Source of the DNA: Pontiella sulfatireligans
GTDB lineage: Bacteria; Verrucomicrobiota; Kiritimatiellia; Kiritimatiellales; Pontiellaceae
NCBI RefSeq assembly: GCF_900890705.1
Contig: NZ_CAAHFH010000001.1
Coordinates: forward strand, 744,001 to 808,000
DNA length: 64,000 bases
Direction of reading: 5' to 3'
The notes beneath the pieces are model-generated. The model saw nothing but the letters and a program-made list of their open reading frames with translations. It made no database searches and was not told the DNA's origin. This document shows positions 9,768 through 18,704 of this stretch, one piece after another (the stretch's first letter is position 1; the number at the start of each line of letters is the position of its first letter). Made by a program: the position numbers and the translations under genes.

Positions 9768-11779
9768 AAACCATAATCAACATCATTACCGCAAGCATAC
9801 TGCTTGGAACCGCCACCGCGTTTGCGGAGGGCATCGACCTCGAACAATACTTTGCGGAAAAGCGTGAATACAATAAACGCATCGGCCGAGAGTTCGACCC
9901 AAAAAAATACACCAAGCTGTTTGCCAAGCTCGACCAGAACGGCGACGGCTTGCTGACCGACGAGGAACGCAACCCAGCCAGCCAAACCGTTAAAGCCAGC
10001 TACCCGCAGCCCGAAAAGGATCCGGCCTGGTTTGTGGAATCGATGAAAACGCGCGACCAGCGGCTGGAGTGGTACAAGGAAGCCAAGTTCGGCATGTTCG
10101 TGCATTGGGGCGTCTATTCCCTGCTTGCGGGCGAATGGAACGGCGAAGTGGCCACCGGCTATTCGGAGCATATCCTGCGGTCGCACCAGATTCCTTTGGA
10201 CACCTACGCCAAAGATGTTGCCGCCAAGTTCAACCCGGTCAAGTTCAACGCCGACGAGTGGATCAAGTTGTGCAAGGCGGCGGGCATGAAATATTTTGTG
10301 ATCACCTCCAAACACCACGATGGACTGGCGATGTGGCCGTCGGACGTAAACGAATGGGATATTGCCGATGCCACCCCGTTCGAGCGCGATCCCATGGCCG
10401 AGCTGCGCGACGCCTGCAAAAAGCACGGCATCCATTTCGGGTTCTACTATTCGCAGGCGCAGGACTGGTCGCACCCCGGCGGGCAGCGCAACACCTGGGA
10501 TTTTCCCGGCAACCCCACCCAAAAAAACCCCGGCTGGTACGAAGATCCGAAGTTCGCCGAGCACATCCAGCGGTCGGAAAAATACATCAAGGAAAAGTCG
10601 ATCCCGCAGTTGCTGGAAATCGTCGAGCGCTACCAGCCGGACATCATCTGGTTCGACACGCCCAGCTGGGTGCCGCTCTACCAAAACCAGATGGTGCTCA
10701 AAGCCATGCGCGAAGTCGCACCGAATATTGTCGTCAACAGCCGCATCGGCTACGGCCTCGGCGACTATGCCTCCACCTGCGACCAGCCCGACGACATCCA
10801 GCCCTACCAAAAGAAACACGATGTCTGGGAAGGCATCCCCACCACCAACCTTTCCTACGGCTACCACGCCAAGGACAAGAGCCACAAGCCGGTTTCGTTC
10901 TTCATCGCACTGCTGGCCAAAACCGCCGAGCGCGGCGGCAACATGCTCATGAACATTGGCCCCATGGGCAACGGGCTGATCGCGCCGGAGGATGTGGAGA
11001 TTCTTACAGGCATTGGAAAATGGATGGACGTGAACGGCGAATCGATCTACGGCACCACACACACGCCCCTGCCCCCGCAAACCTTCGGCCATGTTTCGCG
11101 CAAGGGCAACAAGCTCTATCTTCACGTCATGCGCTGGCCGGTTGATGGAAAGATCACCCTCGCCGGGCTCAAGACCCCGATCGCCAAGGCGTGGCTTTTG
11201 GCCGACAAGCAACCGCTCGACTTTTCATCCGCCGGTTCCAATGATTGGAACATCCAAGGGCCGGGAAACGCGCCCGATCCAATCAATACCGTCATCGTGG
11301 TCGAAACCGATGGCGAACCGATCGGCATTGAAAACGACGAAACCACCCTGCTCGTCTCCAACATCCAAGAACAGCGCCTGCACGCCTTTGAATCCAAGGT
11401 CGAAGGCGGCCTGAAATGGGGACAGGGAAGCCCGCGCGACAACGGTGTGGTCGGCTGGAACAAAGGTGCCATGGAAGACGGACAGGTTGAATGGTCGGTG
11501 CGCGTCGAGGCGCCGCTGGAACTGCAGCTCGACCTGGTTTACGTCGCCGTTGAAGGCCAGCACGGCGGCCGCTACACCGTGTCCGTAGACGACCAACGGT
11601 TCACCGCCAATGTTGAAACCCAGCCCAAGCCCGATTCCTCCAAAAAGGTAAAATATATTCCGCACACGCTCGGCAAAGTGAGGCTCCAGCCCGGCATCCA
11701 CTCCATCACCGTCAAAGGCGAGGAGATCACCGGCAAGGAACTCTTCATGCCCAGCAGCATTCTTTTGCAAAGGTTGTAA
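9764..11779 (+). CDS. Alpha-L-fucosidase, GH29, with EF-hand-like insert
   Basis: A 671-residue exported GH29 enzyme that should release alpha-L-fucose by a retaining mechanism. An AGGAG site precedes the ATG, and residues 1-22 form a signal peptide. An unusual EF-hand-like loop DQNGDGLLTDEE lies at 57-68, before the catalytic domain. The (beta/alpha)8 domain starts at RLEWYKEAKFGMFVHWGVYS (about 100-119) and includes SKHHDGLAMW. Asp298 in DIIWFDTP matches the family nucleophile. The domain is followed by the usual GH29 beta-sandwich. The last 110 residues (from about 560) form an extra beta-rich domain, possibly carbohydrate binding. It shares the strand with the esterase, the lyase and the second fucosidase, pointing to a fucose-containing substrate. 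Confidence 0.92.
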   Translation: MKTIINIITASILLGTATAFAEGIDLEQYFAEKREYNKRIGREFDPKKYTKLFAKLDQNGDGLLTDEERNPASQTVKASYPQPEKDPAWFVESMKTRDQRLEWYKEAKFGMFVHWGVYSLLAGEWNGEVATGYSEHILRSHQIPLDTYAKDVAAKFNPVKFNADEWIKLCKAAGMKYFVITSKHHDGLAMWPSDVNEWDIADATPFERDPMAELRDACKKHGIHFGFYYSQAQDWSHPGGQRNTWDFPGNPTQKNPGWYEDPKFAEHIQRSEKYIKEKSIPQLLEIVERYQPDIIWFDTPSWVPLYQNQMVLKAMREVAPNIVVNSRIGYGLGDYASTCDQPDDIQPYQKKHDVWEGIPTTNLSYGYHAKDKSHKPVSFFIALLAKTAERGGNMLMNIGPMGNGLIAPEDVEILTGIGKWMDVNGESIYGTTHTPLPPQTFGHVSRKGNKLYLHVMRWPVDGKITLAGLKTPIAKAWLLADKQPLDFSSAGSNDWNIQGPGNAPDPINTVIVVETDGEPIGIENDETTLLVSNIQEQRLHAFESKVEGGLKWGQGSPRDNGVVGWNKGAMEDGQVEWSVRVEAPLELQLDLVYVAVEGQHGGRYTVSVDDQRFTANVETQPKPDSSKKVKYIPHTLGKVRLQPGIHSITVKGEEITGKELFMPSSILLQRL

Positions 11780-11782
11780 ACA

Positions 11783-12101
11783 ATGGTGCCGAACAGATAT
11801 ATCATGGCAGATTTGCTGGTCGCCGCAGTTGGATTGGCCTTTGCCTCCGAGGAAAATACGGGTTCCCGACAAACCGGTCAAAGGACTGTTCTACGGTGGA
11901 GAAATGAAAGCCCTGCCTGTGGATTCCGTTCGGGTGAGAGTCGGCGCGTTCGCGGAAACGAAACCCGTTTCCTCCACCGATTCCTGCACCGTATTTGCCG
12001 CCACGCTGAAAAAAGGCCACATCAACCAGCAGGCTGGCCTGCTGGATAAGCTAGGCAAGGCAACCACCAGCGCCTACTATGTGTATGTCCGAAAAATATA
12101 G
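11783..12101 (+). pseudogene. Internally deleted S1 sulfatase: start plus C-terminal domain
   Basis: The 5' part encodes MVPNRYIMADLLVAAVGLAF, a signal peptide in frame 2. From about 11829, frame 3 encodes a C-terminal domain with LPVDSVRVRVG, KPVSSTDSCTVF and AYYVYVRKI. This matches position by position the ends of the sulfatases at 43056-44849 (IDSVELKLAD ... AYYVYAEKI) and 46402-48198. The whole catalytic domain, about 450 residues with the Cys-x-Pro-x-Arg motif, is missing, and a frame change separates the two parts. It is a dead sulfatase gene. Its stop (TAG, 12099-12101) lies 10 nt before the next fucosidase start and supplies part of that gene's ribosome site. Confidence 0.7.
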
Positions 12102-12111
12102 GAAAAAGCCC

Positions 12112-13788
12112 ATGGAAGGATTCAAACGCCACTTGATCGCCTGCTCCGCATTATTGCTTCTCGCTTCCGCATGGAGCGACCAACCGGTTCGCTCCAAAGC
12201 GCCGCAGGAAGCGGTGGAGGCATGGAAGGATCTGCGCTTCGGCATGTTTATCCACTGGGGGCCGGTGGCGCTGACAGGTCATGAAATCGGCTGGTCACGC
12301 GGCAGCCAGACGCCGATCGAGGAATACGACAACCTCTACAAGCGCTTCAACCCGAAAAACTTCGATGCCGATGAATGGGTGCGCGTCGCCAAGGCCGCCG
12401 GCATGAAATACATGGTGCTCACCACCAAGCACCACGATGGATTCTGCCTTTGGCCCAGCGAATACACCGACTACGACATTGGCGAGACTCCGTTCAAGCG
12501 TGATGTGGTCGGCGAACTGGCCGAAGCCTGTCGCAAGGGCGGCATCGGATTCGGAACCTACTATTCGGTCTGCGACTGGTGGCACCCGCTCTACCCCAAG
12601 GGCGGCCGCGCCGGATCGGAGGACAAGCCCGCCGGCGACATGGACAAATATATCGAATACCTGCAGAATCAGACTGCAGAGCTGATCAAAAACTATGGCC
12701 CGCTCACCACCATGTGGTTCGACGTTCCGCGCGACGTAAAAGCGCGCCACAACGAGCCTACCTTGGAAATGATGCGCAAGCTCCAGCCCAACCTAGTCGT
12801 CAACAACCGCGCCTACTACGACGAAAATGTTGCCGACTATGAAACGCCGGAACAGAATCTGGGCATCTTCAATAACAAACGCCCCTGGGAAACCTGCATG
12901 ACCATCGCCCGCCAATGGGCGTGGAAACCGAACGATCCCGTCAAGTCGCTCGAACAGTGCCTGCACGGGTTGATATTTTCCATCGGAGGCGACGGCAACT
13001 TTCTCTTCAACGTCGGCCCCAATGCACTAGGCGAGATCGAGCCAGAACAGGTTGCGCGTCTGAAGGAAATGGGTGAATGGATCAGCAACTATGCCGACGG
13101 CATCCACGCCACGCGAGGCGGCCCCTTCAAACCATCCGGCTGGGGAGCGTCCACTCACAAGGGCAAGGCCATCTATCTCTTCATCGCCCGCTGGCCCGCC
13201 AACGGCATCCATACGCTTCCAATGACTGGAAAAATCCTGAAGGCCGAAAACCTATCCGGTAAAGAGGCTACTCTAAAACAGACTGCAAACGGCTACGAAC
13301 TCAGCGTGCCGGCGGAGGACCGCGATCCAATCGCCACGGTAGTCAAGCTGACCGTCGATGCACCCGCCGGTTCCATTGAACCGATGGATATGGGCTCCGT
13401 CACCGGCTCGCTCACCTTCCGCAAGCCCAGCACGGCTTCCTCCGTGCGCTGGAACCAGCATGATTTCCAAGGGCCGCATCAAGCGTTCGACGACAACCCC
13501 GGCTCACACTGGGTACCGTCCGGAAAGCAGGAAGAATGGCTGGCGGTCGATCTGGAAAAACCGCAAACCGTCGACCGGATCAAGATTCTCCAATATGCCG
13601 CCTACCTCAAAGAACTCTCGTTGCAGTACGAGCAGGATGGGGAATGGAAAACCATCTTTTCCGCCGACGAGGTAACCGGTGATCTGGAAAAACCCTTCTC
13701 GCCGGTCACCGCGCAAAAGTTCCGCCTGCTGCTCAAAGACGGCCACACCCACCTCAGCGAGTTTCAGCTCTATCGTAACGTGCCATAG
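12112..13788 (+). CDS. Alpha-L-fucosidase, GH29, with C-terminal F5/8 type C domain
   Basis: A 558-residue exported GH29 enzyme. The ATG at 12112 is chosen because it follows AGGA with 8 nt spacing and starts a signal peptide (MEGFKRHLIACSALLLLASA). An upstream ATG at 12079 lies inside the sulfatase remnant. The catalytic barrel shows LRFGMFIHWGPVAL (about 41-54), TKHHDGFCLW and Asp204 in TTMWFDVP as nucleophile. A beta-sandwich follows. From about residue 440 there is a discoidin-like (F5/8 type C) module with PGSHWVPSGKQEEWLAVDLE, probably binding a galactose or fucose-bearing glycan. No terminator is obvious downstream. Its specificity probably differs from the neighbouring GH29, with which it shares only family-level motifs. 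Confidence 0.92.
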   Translation: MEGFKRHLIACSALLLLASAWSDQPVRSKAPQEAVEAWKDLRFGMFIHWGPVALTGHEIGWSRGSQTPIEEYDNLYKRFNPKNFDADEWVRVAKAAGMKYMVLTTKHHDGFCLWPSEYTDYDIGETPFKRDVVGELAEACRKGGIGFGTYYSVCDWWHPLYPKGGRAGSEDKPAGDMDKYIEYLQNQTAELIKNYGPLTTMWFDVPRDVKARHNEPTLEMMRKLQPNLVVNNRAYYDENVADYETPEQNLGIFNNKRPWETCMTIARQWAWKPNDPVKSLEQCLHGLIFSIGGDGNFLFNVGPNALGEIEPEQVARLKEMGEWISNYADGIHATRGGPFKPSGWGASTHKGKAIYLFIARWPANGIHTLPMTGKILKAENLSGKEATLKQTANGYELSVPAEDRDPIATVVKLTVDAPAGSIEPMDMGSVTGSLTFRKPSTASSVRWNQHDFQGPHQAFDDNPGSHWVPSGKQEEWLAVDLEKPQTVDRIKILQYAAYLKELSLQYEQDGEWKTIFSADEVTGDLEKPFSPVTAQKFRLLLKDGHTHLSEFQLYRNVP

Positions 13789-13862
13789 CAATGACTCCGA
13801 CGGAGCGTCTCCCTCCACAAAAATCCTGTCCCAAACAATGCGTATAAGACGGTTATCCTAGT

Positions 13863-14119
13863 CAGTATTGGGCTCCTCGTATATTTTTATGGAGGATGAG
13901 GACTTTTCGCAGATTAGGGGTCTACAGCGAGCGTTTGCAACGATTGTAGGAAAGCAACGAATCAAATGGGCAGAAAACGTTGCCGTATCTCTGAAAACGG
14001 GGATTAATCATGGGAAGAGCACTGGCCGGCGCACCTCATCGCAACGAGCCAACATGCCGGAACATTCGTTGCTTTCCTACATTCGTTGCCACTAAAATCT
14101 GCGAAGAACCCAGTATTGG
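13863..14119. repeat. Non-coding element with inverted arms and flanking 9-bp direct repeat
   Basis: TTCGCAGATT at 13906-13915 pairs with AATCTGCGAA at 14096-14105. A 26-nt arm at 13937-13962 (contains TGTAGGAAAGCAACGAAT) pairs with 14064-14089 with one mismatch. CAGTATTGG occurs as a direct repeat at 13863-13871 and 14111-14119, which could be a target duplication. No protein is encoded, so this resembles a small MITE-like element. The arms are not placed symmetrically from the direct repeats. The remaining gap to 14240 contains a CATCCTGTTCATCCTGTAAT tract of the kind common in bacterial intergenic DNA and nothing else recognisable. Confidence 0.45.
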
Positions 14120-14240
14120 CCGCAATCCGAACCGTGAATGTTGTGATGCTCCCCAGAGAGGCATTTCCTGACTTGTTTTTTGAAACATTAAAACCCCATC
14201 CTGTTCATCCTGTAATCCCGTCAAAAAACTTTCCGAACAT

Positions 14241-14453
14241 TGGAACCCGTACCGGCAGGTAATTGAGCGCAAATCGCAATCAATCTCCGCCTGCTCCTCC
14301 AACCATCTTGTCCCGCCAAAGCCTCCGGCGACGGCGGATGGAAAACATCATTTTCTAAAATTCATCGGCTGATCCGTTTCCTTTTTTACTCGATTACTAG
14401 ATTACGGGACTGACCCTTTCGATTAATCGGCGCTTTCGGACTGACCCTTTCGA
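14241..14453 (-). repeat. Dispersed ~180-nt repeat, copy A
   Basis: This stretch is nearly identical to 34080-34260 and, over its GGGA-proximal half, to 34769-34892. On the minus strand it begins TCGAAAGGGTCAGTCC and ends GGTACGGGTTCC. Here the leading motif is present twice (14438-14453 and 14407-14422). It supplies the last codons and the stop of the lipoprotein gene at 14423-14650. No transposase is encoded. It is likely a non-autonomous mobile repeat; the family is not identified. Confidence 0.8.
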
Positions 14454-14650
14454 CCGATCCCCGTCACATTGCTGGCGAAAAATTCCGTATAAAACTCATT
14501 GTCCTGTTCCTGTAGCTGGCCCAGCTTGCGGTATCGTTTGGCGGCGGCACTTTCTTTCGGTTGCGTTGCGCAGCCTGCAAATAGAGCCGATGCTCCCAGC
14601 AGGATTGCGCATGAATATAGTGCCGTTCTCGTTGCGCGTTTATTTTTCAT
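14423..14650 (-). CDS. Small lipoprotein with repeat-altered C-terminus
   Basis: A 75-residue protein whose ATG follows GAGGGGACAGAAAA, a good ribosome site. The N-terminus is a lipoprotein signal with lipobox LFAGC, predicting acylation at the Cys in LLGASALFAGCATQPKES and anchoring in a membrane. The middle part (KRYRKLGQLQEQDNEFYTEF) is helical and charged. The last ten or so residues (RKGQSESAD) are encoded by the dispersed repeat copy A, so the original C-terminus has probably been replaced. No family is recognised. It is the last gene of the minus-strand run that includes the broken sulfatase and GH127. It may still be functional because the mature part is short and mostly intact. Confidence 0.6.
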   Translation of the reverse strand: MKNKRATRTALYSCAILLGASALFAGCATQPKESAAAKRYRKLGQLQEQDNEFYTEFFASNVTGIGRKGQSESAD

Positions 14651-14718
14651 TTTTCTGTCCCCTCACAAGCTGTCTATCATAGTCCAAACCTTCAGCGTCT
14701 TTTCCTTCATAGTGGCGT

Positions 14719-14949
14719 TTAAGAAGCCACGCAGGCCGACTCGGCGACATAACCCTGTGTAAACCGAACGGCTTCTGCCGCCAGCTTGTCGAGGTTCGGC
14801 GTTTTCATGGTTTTACTGCCCTGAAATCCGAAATCAGCATAGCCGGCATCATCCGCAAACAGCAGAATGATATTGGGTTGTTCCGCCGCACTCGCAGCAA
14901 TAGCCAGCACGGCGGAAACAACGAGTGCAAGGGGGATATTCTTTTTCAT
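14719..14949 (-). pseudogene. S1 sulfatase truncated just before the active-site Cys motif
   Basis: The 76-codon ORF has signal peptide [20 protein letters not shown] followed by [20 protein letters not shown] and [20 protein letters not shown], all standard S1 sulfatase N-terminal blocks with the metal-binding Asp pair. It ends in ESACVAS and a stop where the Cys-x-Pro-Ser-Arg motif should appear. The 68 nt between this stop and the lipoprotein start encode nothing similar. At least 400 codons have been lost, so it cannot be an active sulfatase. A GGAA tract 8 nt before the ATG keeps it translatable. It lies 106 nt downstream of the GH127 gene. Confidence 0.85.
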
Positions 14950-15055
14950 AGATACAGTTCCGTGTTTGTTAAACTTCACGTTCAGCGCTGCGGCTGTCCA
15001 AGGTCGTGTCATCTTTGGCATCCTATATCTTCCAAATCGTTTATTCTGGTGATGG

Positions 15056-17077
15056 CTATTTCCAAACCAGCGGTAGCCAAACACTCATCTCGGCTTTGCC
15101 TCGGTTGCTCCACGCATAGTACGGAACAAACTGGGTCTGCAGTTTCTTCATAGAGGGTTTCCTCTCGAGCGAACGATACATTTGGTTTTCCTGATCATCG
15201 TAGACCAGCACCTTGCCGGTCAGGGTGGTCAGGCCGTCCGTGAAGGCCGGGTCTTTCGACGGCTTTAACTTGATGTCCGAAGGCAAGTAGATGTCTAGAA
15301 TCGAGGTGCCTTCCGGTAGGTCCGGGGTTTCCATGCAGTAGACGATCGGGCCGCGCTTGACCGCCGCTTGATTGCGGGTTTCTTCGATTTTCGGATTGCC
15401 GACCATCAGTTTGGCTTCCATTGGAATATCCAGCTCGACCACATCGCCGGCTTTCCATGCGCGGTTAACCACGGCGAAGGATCCGGCTTTCACGTTGAGA
15501 CCGGCATCTTTTCCGTTCACTTTGACTGTAGCGCCTTCCGCCCACGCGGGGATGCGGAGCATCATGTCGAACGGAGCGGTTTTGCAGCTATCCACGGTGA
15601 TTTTAACTGCGCCGTCCCACGGATAGTCCGTTTCCTGCGTCAGCTTGATGTTTGAGCCGTCGAGCATCTTGGTGGCTAGTTTGTTCCCGCCGTAGAGATT
15701 CACTGCCAAGCCGTTATCCGCTAGGCTGTAGGCCCAGTTGTTGGCTTTGGCAACCGTACGAACGAGGTTCGGCGGGCAGCAGAAGCAAGGAATGTAGGGT
15801 ACGCGTTCTGCGTAGTCCGTGGTGTCCATCTTCTTATCCAAGGTTCTGCGCAGTGGGTTCGTGTAGAAATAGTGCGTACCATCTTGGCTGATGCCGGAGA
15901 GGCTGTTGTAAAGAACCAGCTCCACAATATCGGCATACTTAGACTCCCCGTGGATACCAAGCAGACGGTAACTGAACATGCCGTTGCAGATGTTGGCGCA
16001 GGTTTCGTTATACGCGTGGGCATTGGGCATCATGTAATCTTCGACGAACGCCTCGTGAACCATGTCCCCTTTTGGCGAGACTCCGTGGTGCAGCTGCCCA
16101 CAGGCGCCGGTGATGTACATTTTGTGATTCACCACGCTGTCCCACATGCGGTCGAGCGCATCGATCAGCGCTTTTTCCCCGGTTTCGGCATAGACATCCG
16201 CCGCACCAGCGTAGTAGTAGAGCGCTAGAACCGCATGACCCGCGGCTTCTTTTGCTTTGCGTAGCGGCGTGCGCTCTTGGACCATGTCTCCGATGTGCTT
16301 GTAGTTCGCATAGGGTGCCGGTGCCGCCGCGGACTCTCCACGCCGATTGATAAATTCCTCCGCCAGCTGTAGATATTTTTTGTTCCCGGTTTCGCGGTAC
16401 ATCTCTGCCAAGCCCATGATCTGGGTTTGATTGAAGCCAAAGCGCTTCAGGTTGTCAGGACAAGGCATAAAGGTTTTGCAGAGGAAGTCGGCATGCTTAA
16501 TGGCGATGTTGAGGAAATTGTCCTGCCCGGTAATCCGGTGGTGAATACAGGCGCTGGTCAGCAAATGGCCCGAGTTGTACATCTCGTGCAATTGACGATT
16601 ACTCCACCGCTCCTGCTTCCCTCTCTTGACGTCGGGGATCTGAGTCTGAGTTGAAAGGTACCCGTCTTCGCACTGCGCTTGGCTAATGATTGCTATATAT
16701 TCGTCTGCCGCTTTCAGGAGGTTTGGATCGTTGTTGATGGCATAGACATACATCGTCGCTTCGATCCATTTATAGAAATCACCGTCATGCCAGTTCGTGC
16801 CTTGGTGCTTACCTTCTTTGAGGCCCGCAGCGATCTTGAAATTATCAAGCGCGAAGCCGATATCGCCGGTGAGGATCTCGCCCATATGAGGGACCATCAC
16901 CTCTTCGCAGAGCTTGAACTTGTCCGCCCAGAAGCCGTCCGTCCACTGGCAGTCGCCTATGTTGACGCTCTTGAGTTTGACGTGCGGGCTGTCCGCATTA
17001 TTAATGATTCCCTGCTGCTGGGCAGAGGCCATGCCGGCGATCATTAAACCGCAGAAAATGAGAGTCCTTTTCTTCAT
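15056..17077 (-). CDS. GH127-type beta-L-arabinofuranosidase-like enzyme (DUF1680)
   Basis: A 673-residue exported enzyme. The ATG at 17077 follows AGGAG and starts a signal peptide ([19 protein letters not shown]), which favours it over an upstream in-frame start. The (alpha/alpha)6 barrel carries the GH127 hallmarks: [15 protein letters not shown] (Glu about 358, Cys about 360) and [13 protein letters not shown] with a Cys pair at about 433-434. In known GH127 enzymes these give the catalytic Cys and zinc site. The C-terminal half is beta-sandwich. Characterised members remove beta-L-arabinofuranose, but the family is broad and the local substrate may be another sugar. It lies 47 nt after a sulfatase on the same strand. 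Confidence 0.87.
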   Translation of the reverse strand: MKKRTLIFCGLMIAGMASAQQQGIINNADSPHVKLKSVNIGDCQWTDGFWADKFKLCEEVMVPHMGEILTGDIGFALDNFKIAAGLKEGKHQGTNWHDGDFYKWIEATMYVYAINNDPNLLKAADEYIAIISQAQCEDGYLSTQTQIPDVKRGKQERWSNRQLHEMYNSGHLLTSACIHHRITGQDNFLNIAIKHADFLCKTFMPCPDNLKRFGFNQTQIMGLAEMYRETGNKKYLQLAEEFINRRGESAAAPAPYANYKHIGDMVQERTPLRKAKEAAGHAVLALYYYAGAADVYAETGEKALIDALDRMWDSVVNHKMYITGACGQLHHGVSPKGDMVHEAFVEDYMMPNAHAYNETCANICNGMFSYRLLGIHGESKYADIVELVLYNSLSGISQDGTHYFYTNPLRRTLDKKMDTTDYAERVPYIPCFCCPPNLVRTVAKANNWAYSLADNGLAVNLYGGNKLATKMLDGSNIKLTQETDYPWDGAVKITVDSCKTAPFDMMLRIPAWAEGATVKVNGKDAGLNVKAGSFAVVNRAWKAGDVVELDIPMEAKLMVGNPKIEETRNQAAVKRGPIVYCMETPDLPEGTSILDIYLPSDIKLKPSKDPAFTDGLTTLTGKVLVYDDQENQMYRSLERKPSMKKLQTQFVPYYAWSNRGKAEMSVWLPLVWK

Positions 17078-17124
17078 TCGTATTCTCCTGTTTTTATAAA
17101 GGCGTTCTACTAAATAGTCGTTTG

Positions 17125-18516
17125 TTAATAGGTTGCGCTGGGCGGTTTTCGAAATGTATCTGTCCGGCGGGACGACCACCCTTCTTCCTGCCGCCGCAGC
17201 ATCCAAAGCGGACGCGCCAGCTCGAGTTCCCAAGCGAACTGCTTGCGAAATAGCTCTTTGAACTTCTCTGGATATTGAGCGGCCAGATTGTTTTGCTCGC
17301 CCAGGTCTTCAGCCAAATTAAACAACTCCGCCGGACGGTCAGGGTAGCGCAACAGTTTCCAGTCTCCATCGCGAATCGCGCCGCGGGTTTCCATTTTCCA
17401 ATGCAGCACCTGATGCGGCCGTTCTTTGTTTGCGCCCGTCAGATACGGAACCATATCGACTCCGTCGAGCCCGTCAATGGCCCCCGGATCGCCCCCGCCC
17501 GCTTTGACGAAAGTTGGGATCAAATCCAGTGTGATCAACGGATAATCATACACTGCGCCCGCCGCTAATTTTCCCGGCCAGGAAATCAGTCCCGGCACCC
17601 GAATGCCGCCTTCAAGTTGCGTGGCTTTTACTCCGCTAAAGGGGTAGTTGCCGGACCCGTTACTATCTGTTGGTCCGCCGTTGTCGTTGGAGAAAACGAT
17701 GATCGTGTTTTCGTACAACCCGAGTGCTTTGAGTTTGTCGATGATTTGCCCACACGCACGATCCATCGACAACGTCATCTGCGCAACCGCCCGACGCTTT
17801 CCTTCCAGCTGAGGAAATTCAGCCGCATCTTTCGGATCCGGTTCCATTGGCGTGTGGACTGCGTTGAACGAAACATAGGCAAAAAAGGGTCCCTCTTTAC
17901 TGCGTTCAATAAAGTTGCAGGTTTCGTCGGCGAGCACATCGGTCAAATAGCCTTCGTGCTCCTGATAATTTTCGAAACCGCGTTCCATCAATTTTTCCGG
18001 CGGAGCCTTACTGGGGTTTTTATAGGCAAAGAAGCTGCGGGCTCCACCGCGAAAACCATAGAATTCGTCAAAACCGCGATTGATCGGATGAAACTGACCT
18101 CCCTCTCCCTGATGCCACTTTCCAAATACTGCGGTGCGGTAGCCTAGTTCCTGTAGATAATTTCCCATCGTCTTCAAGTCGGTCGGAAGCCCCATGGCTT
18201 CACCCTCCAACTTGCTACTCTCGCTCATGATTTTTGGAATATTGATCTCTTCATAGCCGAAGCGCTGCTGATAAATTCCTGATAACAATCCCGCCCGTGA
18301 CGGGCCGCAGGTGGCACCACTCACATAAAAATTGGAAAGCCGGACCCCGTCTTTTGCCAATTGGTCCAGATGAGGGGTTTTGAAATGATAACTATTGTGG
18401 AACCCGAAATCCCCATAGCCGGCATCATCAGAAAACAGCAGGACAATATTCGGTTGATTCGCAGCCATCAGTTGATGAGCCGTCATACACAGTGCAATCA
18501 ATATCCATTTTTTCAT
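17125..18516 (-). CDS. S1 family sulfatase (Cys type, CGPSR)
   Basis: A 463-residue exported sulfatase. After the signal peptide come NIVLLFSDDAGYGDFGFH with the metal-binding Asp pair (about 30-31) and ATCGPSRAG with Cys70, which must be converted to formylglycine. Later blocks are FGKWHQG, NAVHTPMEP, FSNDNGG and a Lys in FSGVKATQLEGG, so all usual catalytic positions are present. The C-terminus ends in RRTDTFRKPPSATY after a typical sulfatase C-subdomain. It should remove sulfate esters from a carbohydrate; regiospecificity cannot be read from sequence by eye. It is separated by 188 nt from the upstream sulfatase; that gap holds a GH29 remnant and a hairpin. Confidence 0.95.
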   Translation of the reverse strand: MKKWILIALCMTAHQLMAANQPNIVLLFSDDAGYGDFGFHNSYHFKTPHLDQLAKDGVRLSNFYVSGATCGPSRAGLLSGIYQQRFGYEEINIPKIMSESSKLEGEAMGLPTDLKTMGNYLQELGYRTAVFGKWHQGEGGQFHPINRGFDEFYGFRGGARSFFAYKNPSKAPPEKLMERGFENYQEHEGYLTDVLADETCNFIERSKEGPFFAYVSFNAVHTPMEPDPKDAAEFPQLEGKRRAVAQMTLSMDRACGQIIDKLKALGLYENTIIVFSNDNGGPTDSNGSGNYPFSGVKATQLEGGIRVPGLISWPGKLAAGAVYDYPLITLDLIPTFVKAGGGDPGAIDGLDGVDMVPYLTGANKERPHQVLHWKMETRGAIRDGDWKLLRYPDRPAELFNLAEDLGEQNNLAAQYPEKFKELFRKQFAWELELARPLWMLRRQEEGWSSRRTDTFRKPPSATY

Positions 18517-18536
18517 GTGAGTTCCTTCTTCTGCAT

Positions 18537-18562
18537 AATCCGGCTACGAAAGCAGCCGGATT
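18537..18562. other. Strong hairpin in the 5' leader of a sulfatase
   Basis: AATCCGGCT (18537-18545) and AGCCGGATT (18554-18562) form a perfect 9-bp stem with an 8-nt loop. On the + strand it is followed by TAATTTTAGTTTATTTTTTT, like an intrinsic terminator for antisense transcription. On the gene strand it sits about 20 nt upstream of the start at 18516 and has no T-run after it, so there it may instead shape the leader RNA. Confidence 0.5.
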
Positions 18563-18571
18563 AATTTTAGT

Positions 18572-18703
18572 TTATTTTTTTGGAGAGATAACTCGCCGTC
18601 CATCCATCGATTGCTTCCAACCGAGCGTACCGGAATGAGCAGGCACCCCTACGTTCGAGCGGTTAGCGTCTAGGTTATTTAGCAACACGTCTTCACCATT
18701 CTC
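18572..18703 (-). pseudogene. C-terminal remnant of a third FISUMP-type GH29 fucosidase
   Basis: About 43 codons encode ENGEDVLLNNLDANRSNVG then GTLGWKQSMDGRRVISPKK. They align with the end of the GH29 at 22405-24426 (ENGQPVVIEKLGSNQPQVG ... GTLNWKQTDAGLCVIFPKAK) with a gap of about seven residues. The start of similarity coincides with the stop of the sulfatase at 18705-20339. So a third copy of the fucosidase once lay here and was reduced to its last residues. It has no start codon. Confidence 0.72.
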
Positions 18704-18704
18704 T

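Noticed and set aside
14036..14302. An 88-codon minus-strand frame
   Set aside because: Its start lies in the dispersed repeat and the rest covers intergenic tracts and the inverted-repeat element; no protein pattern is visible.
18537..18562. Hairpin as the terminator of the sulfatase at 18705
   Set aside because: On the gene strand no T-run follows the stem, and the next gene starts about 20 nt later, so only a + strand terminator or leader structure is plausible.
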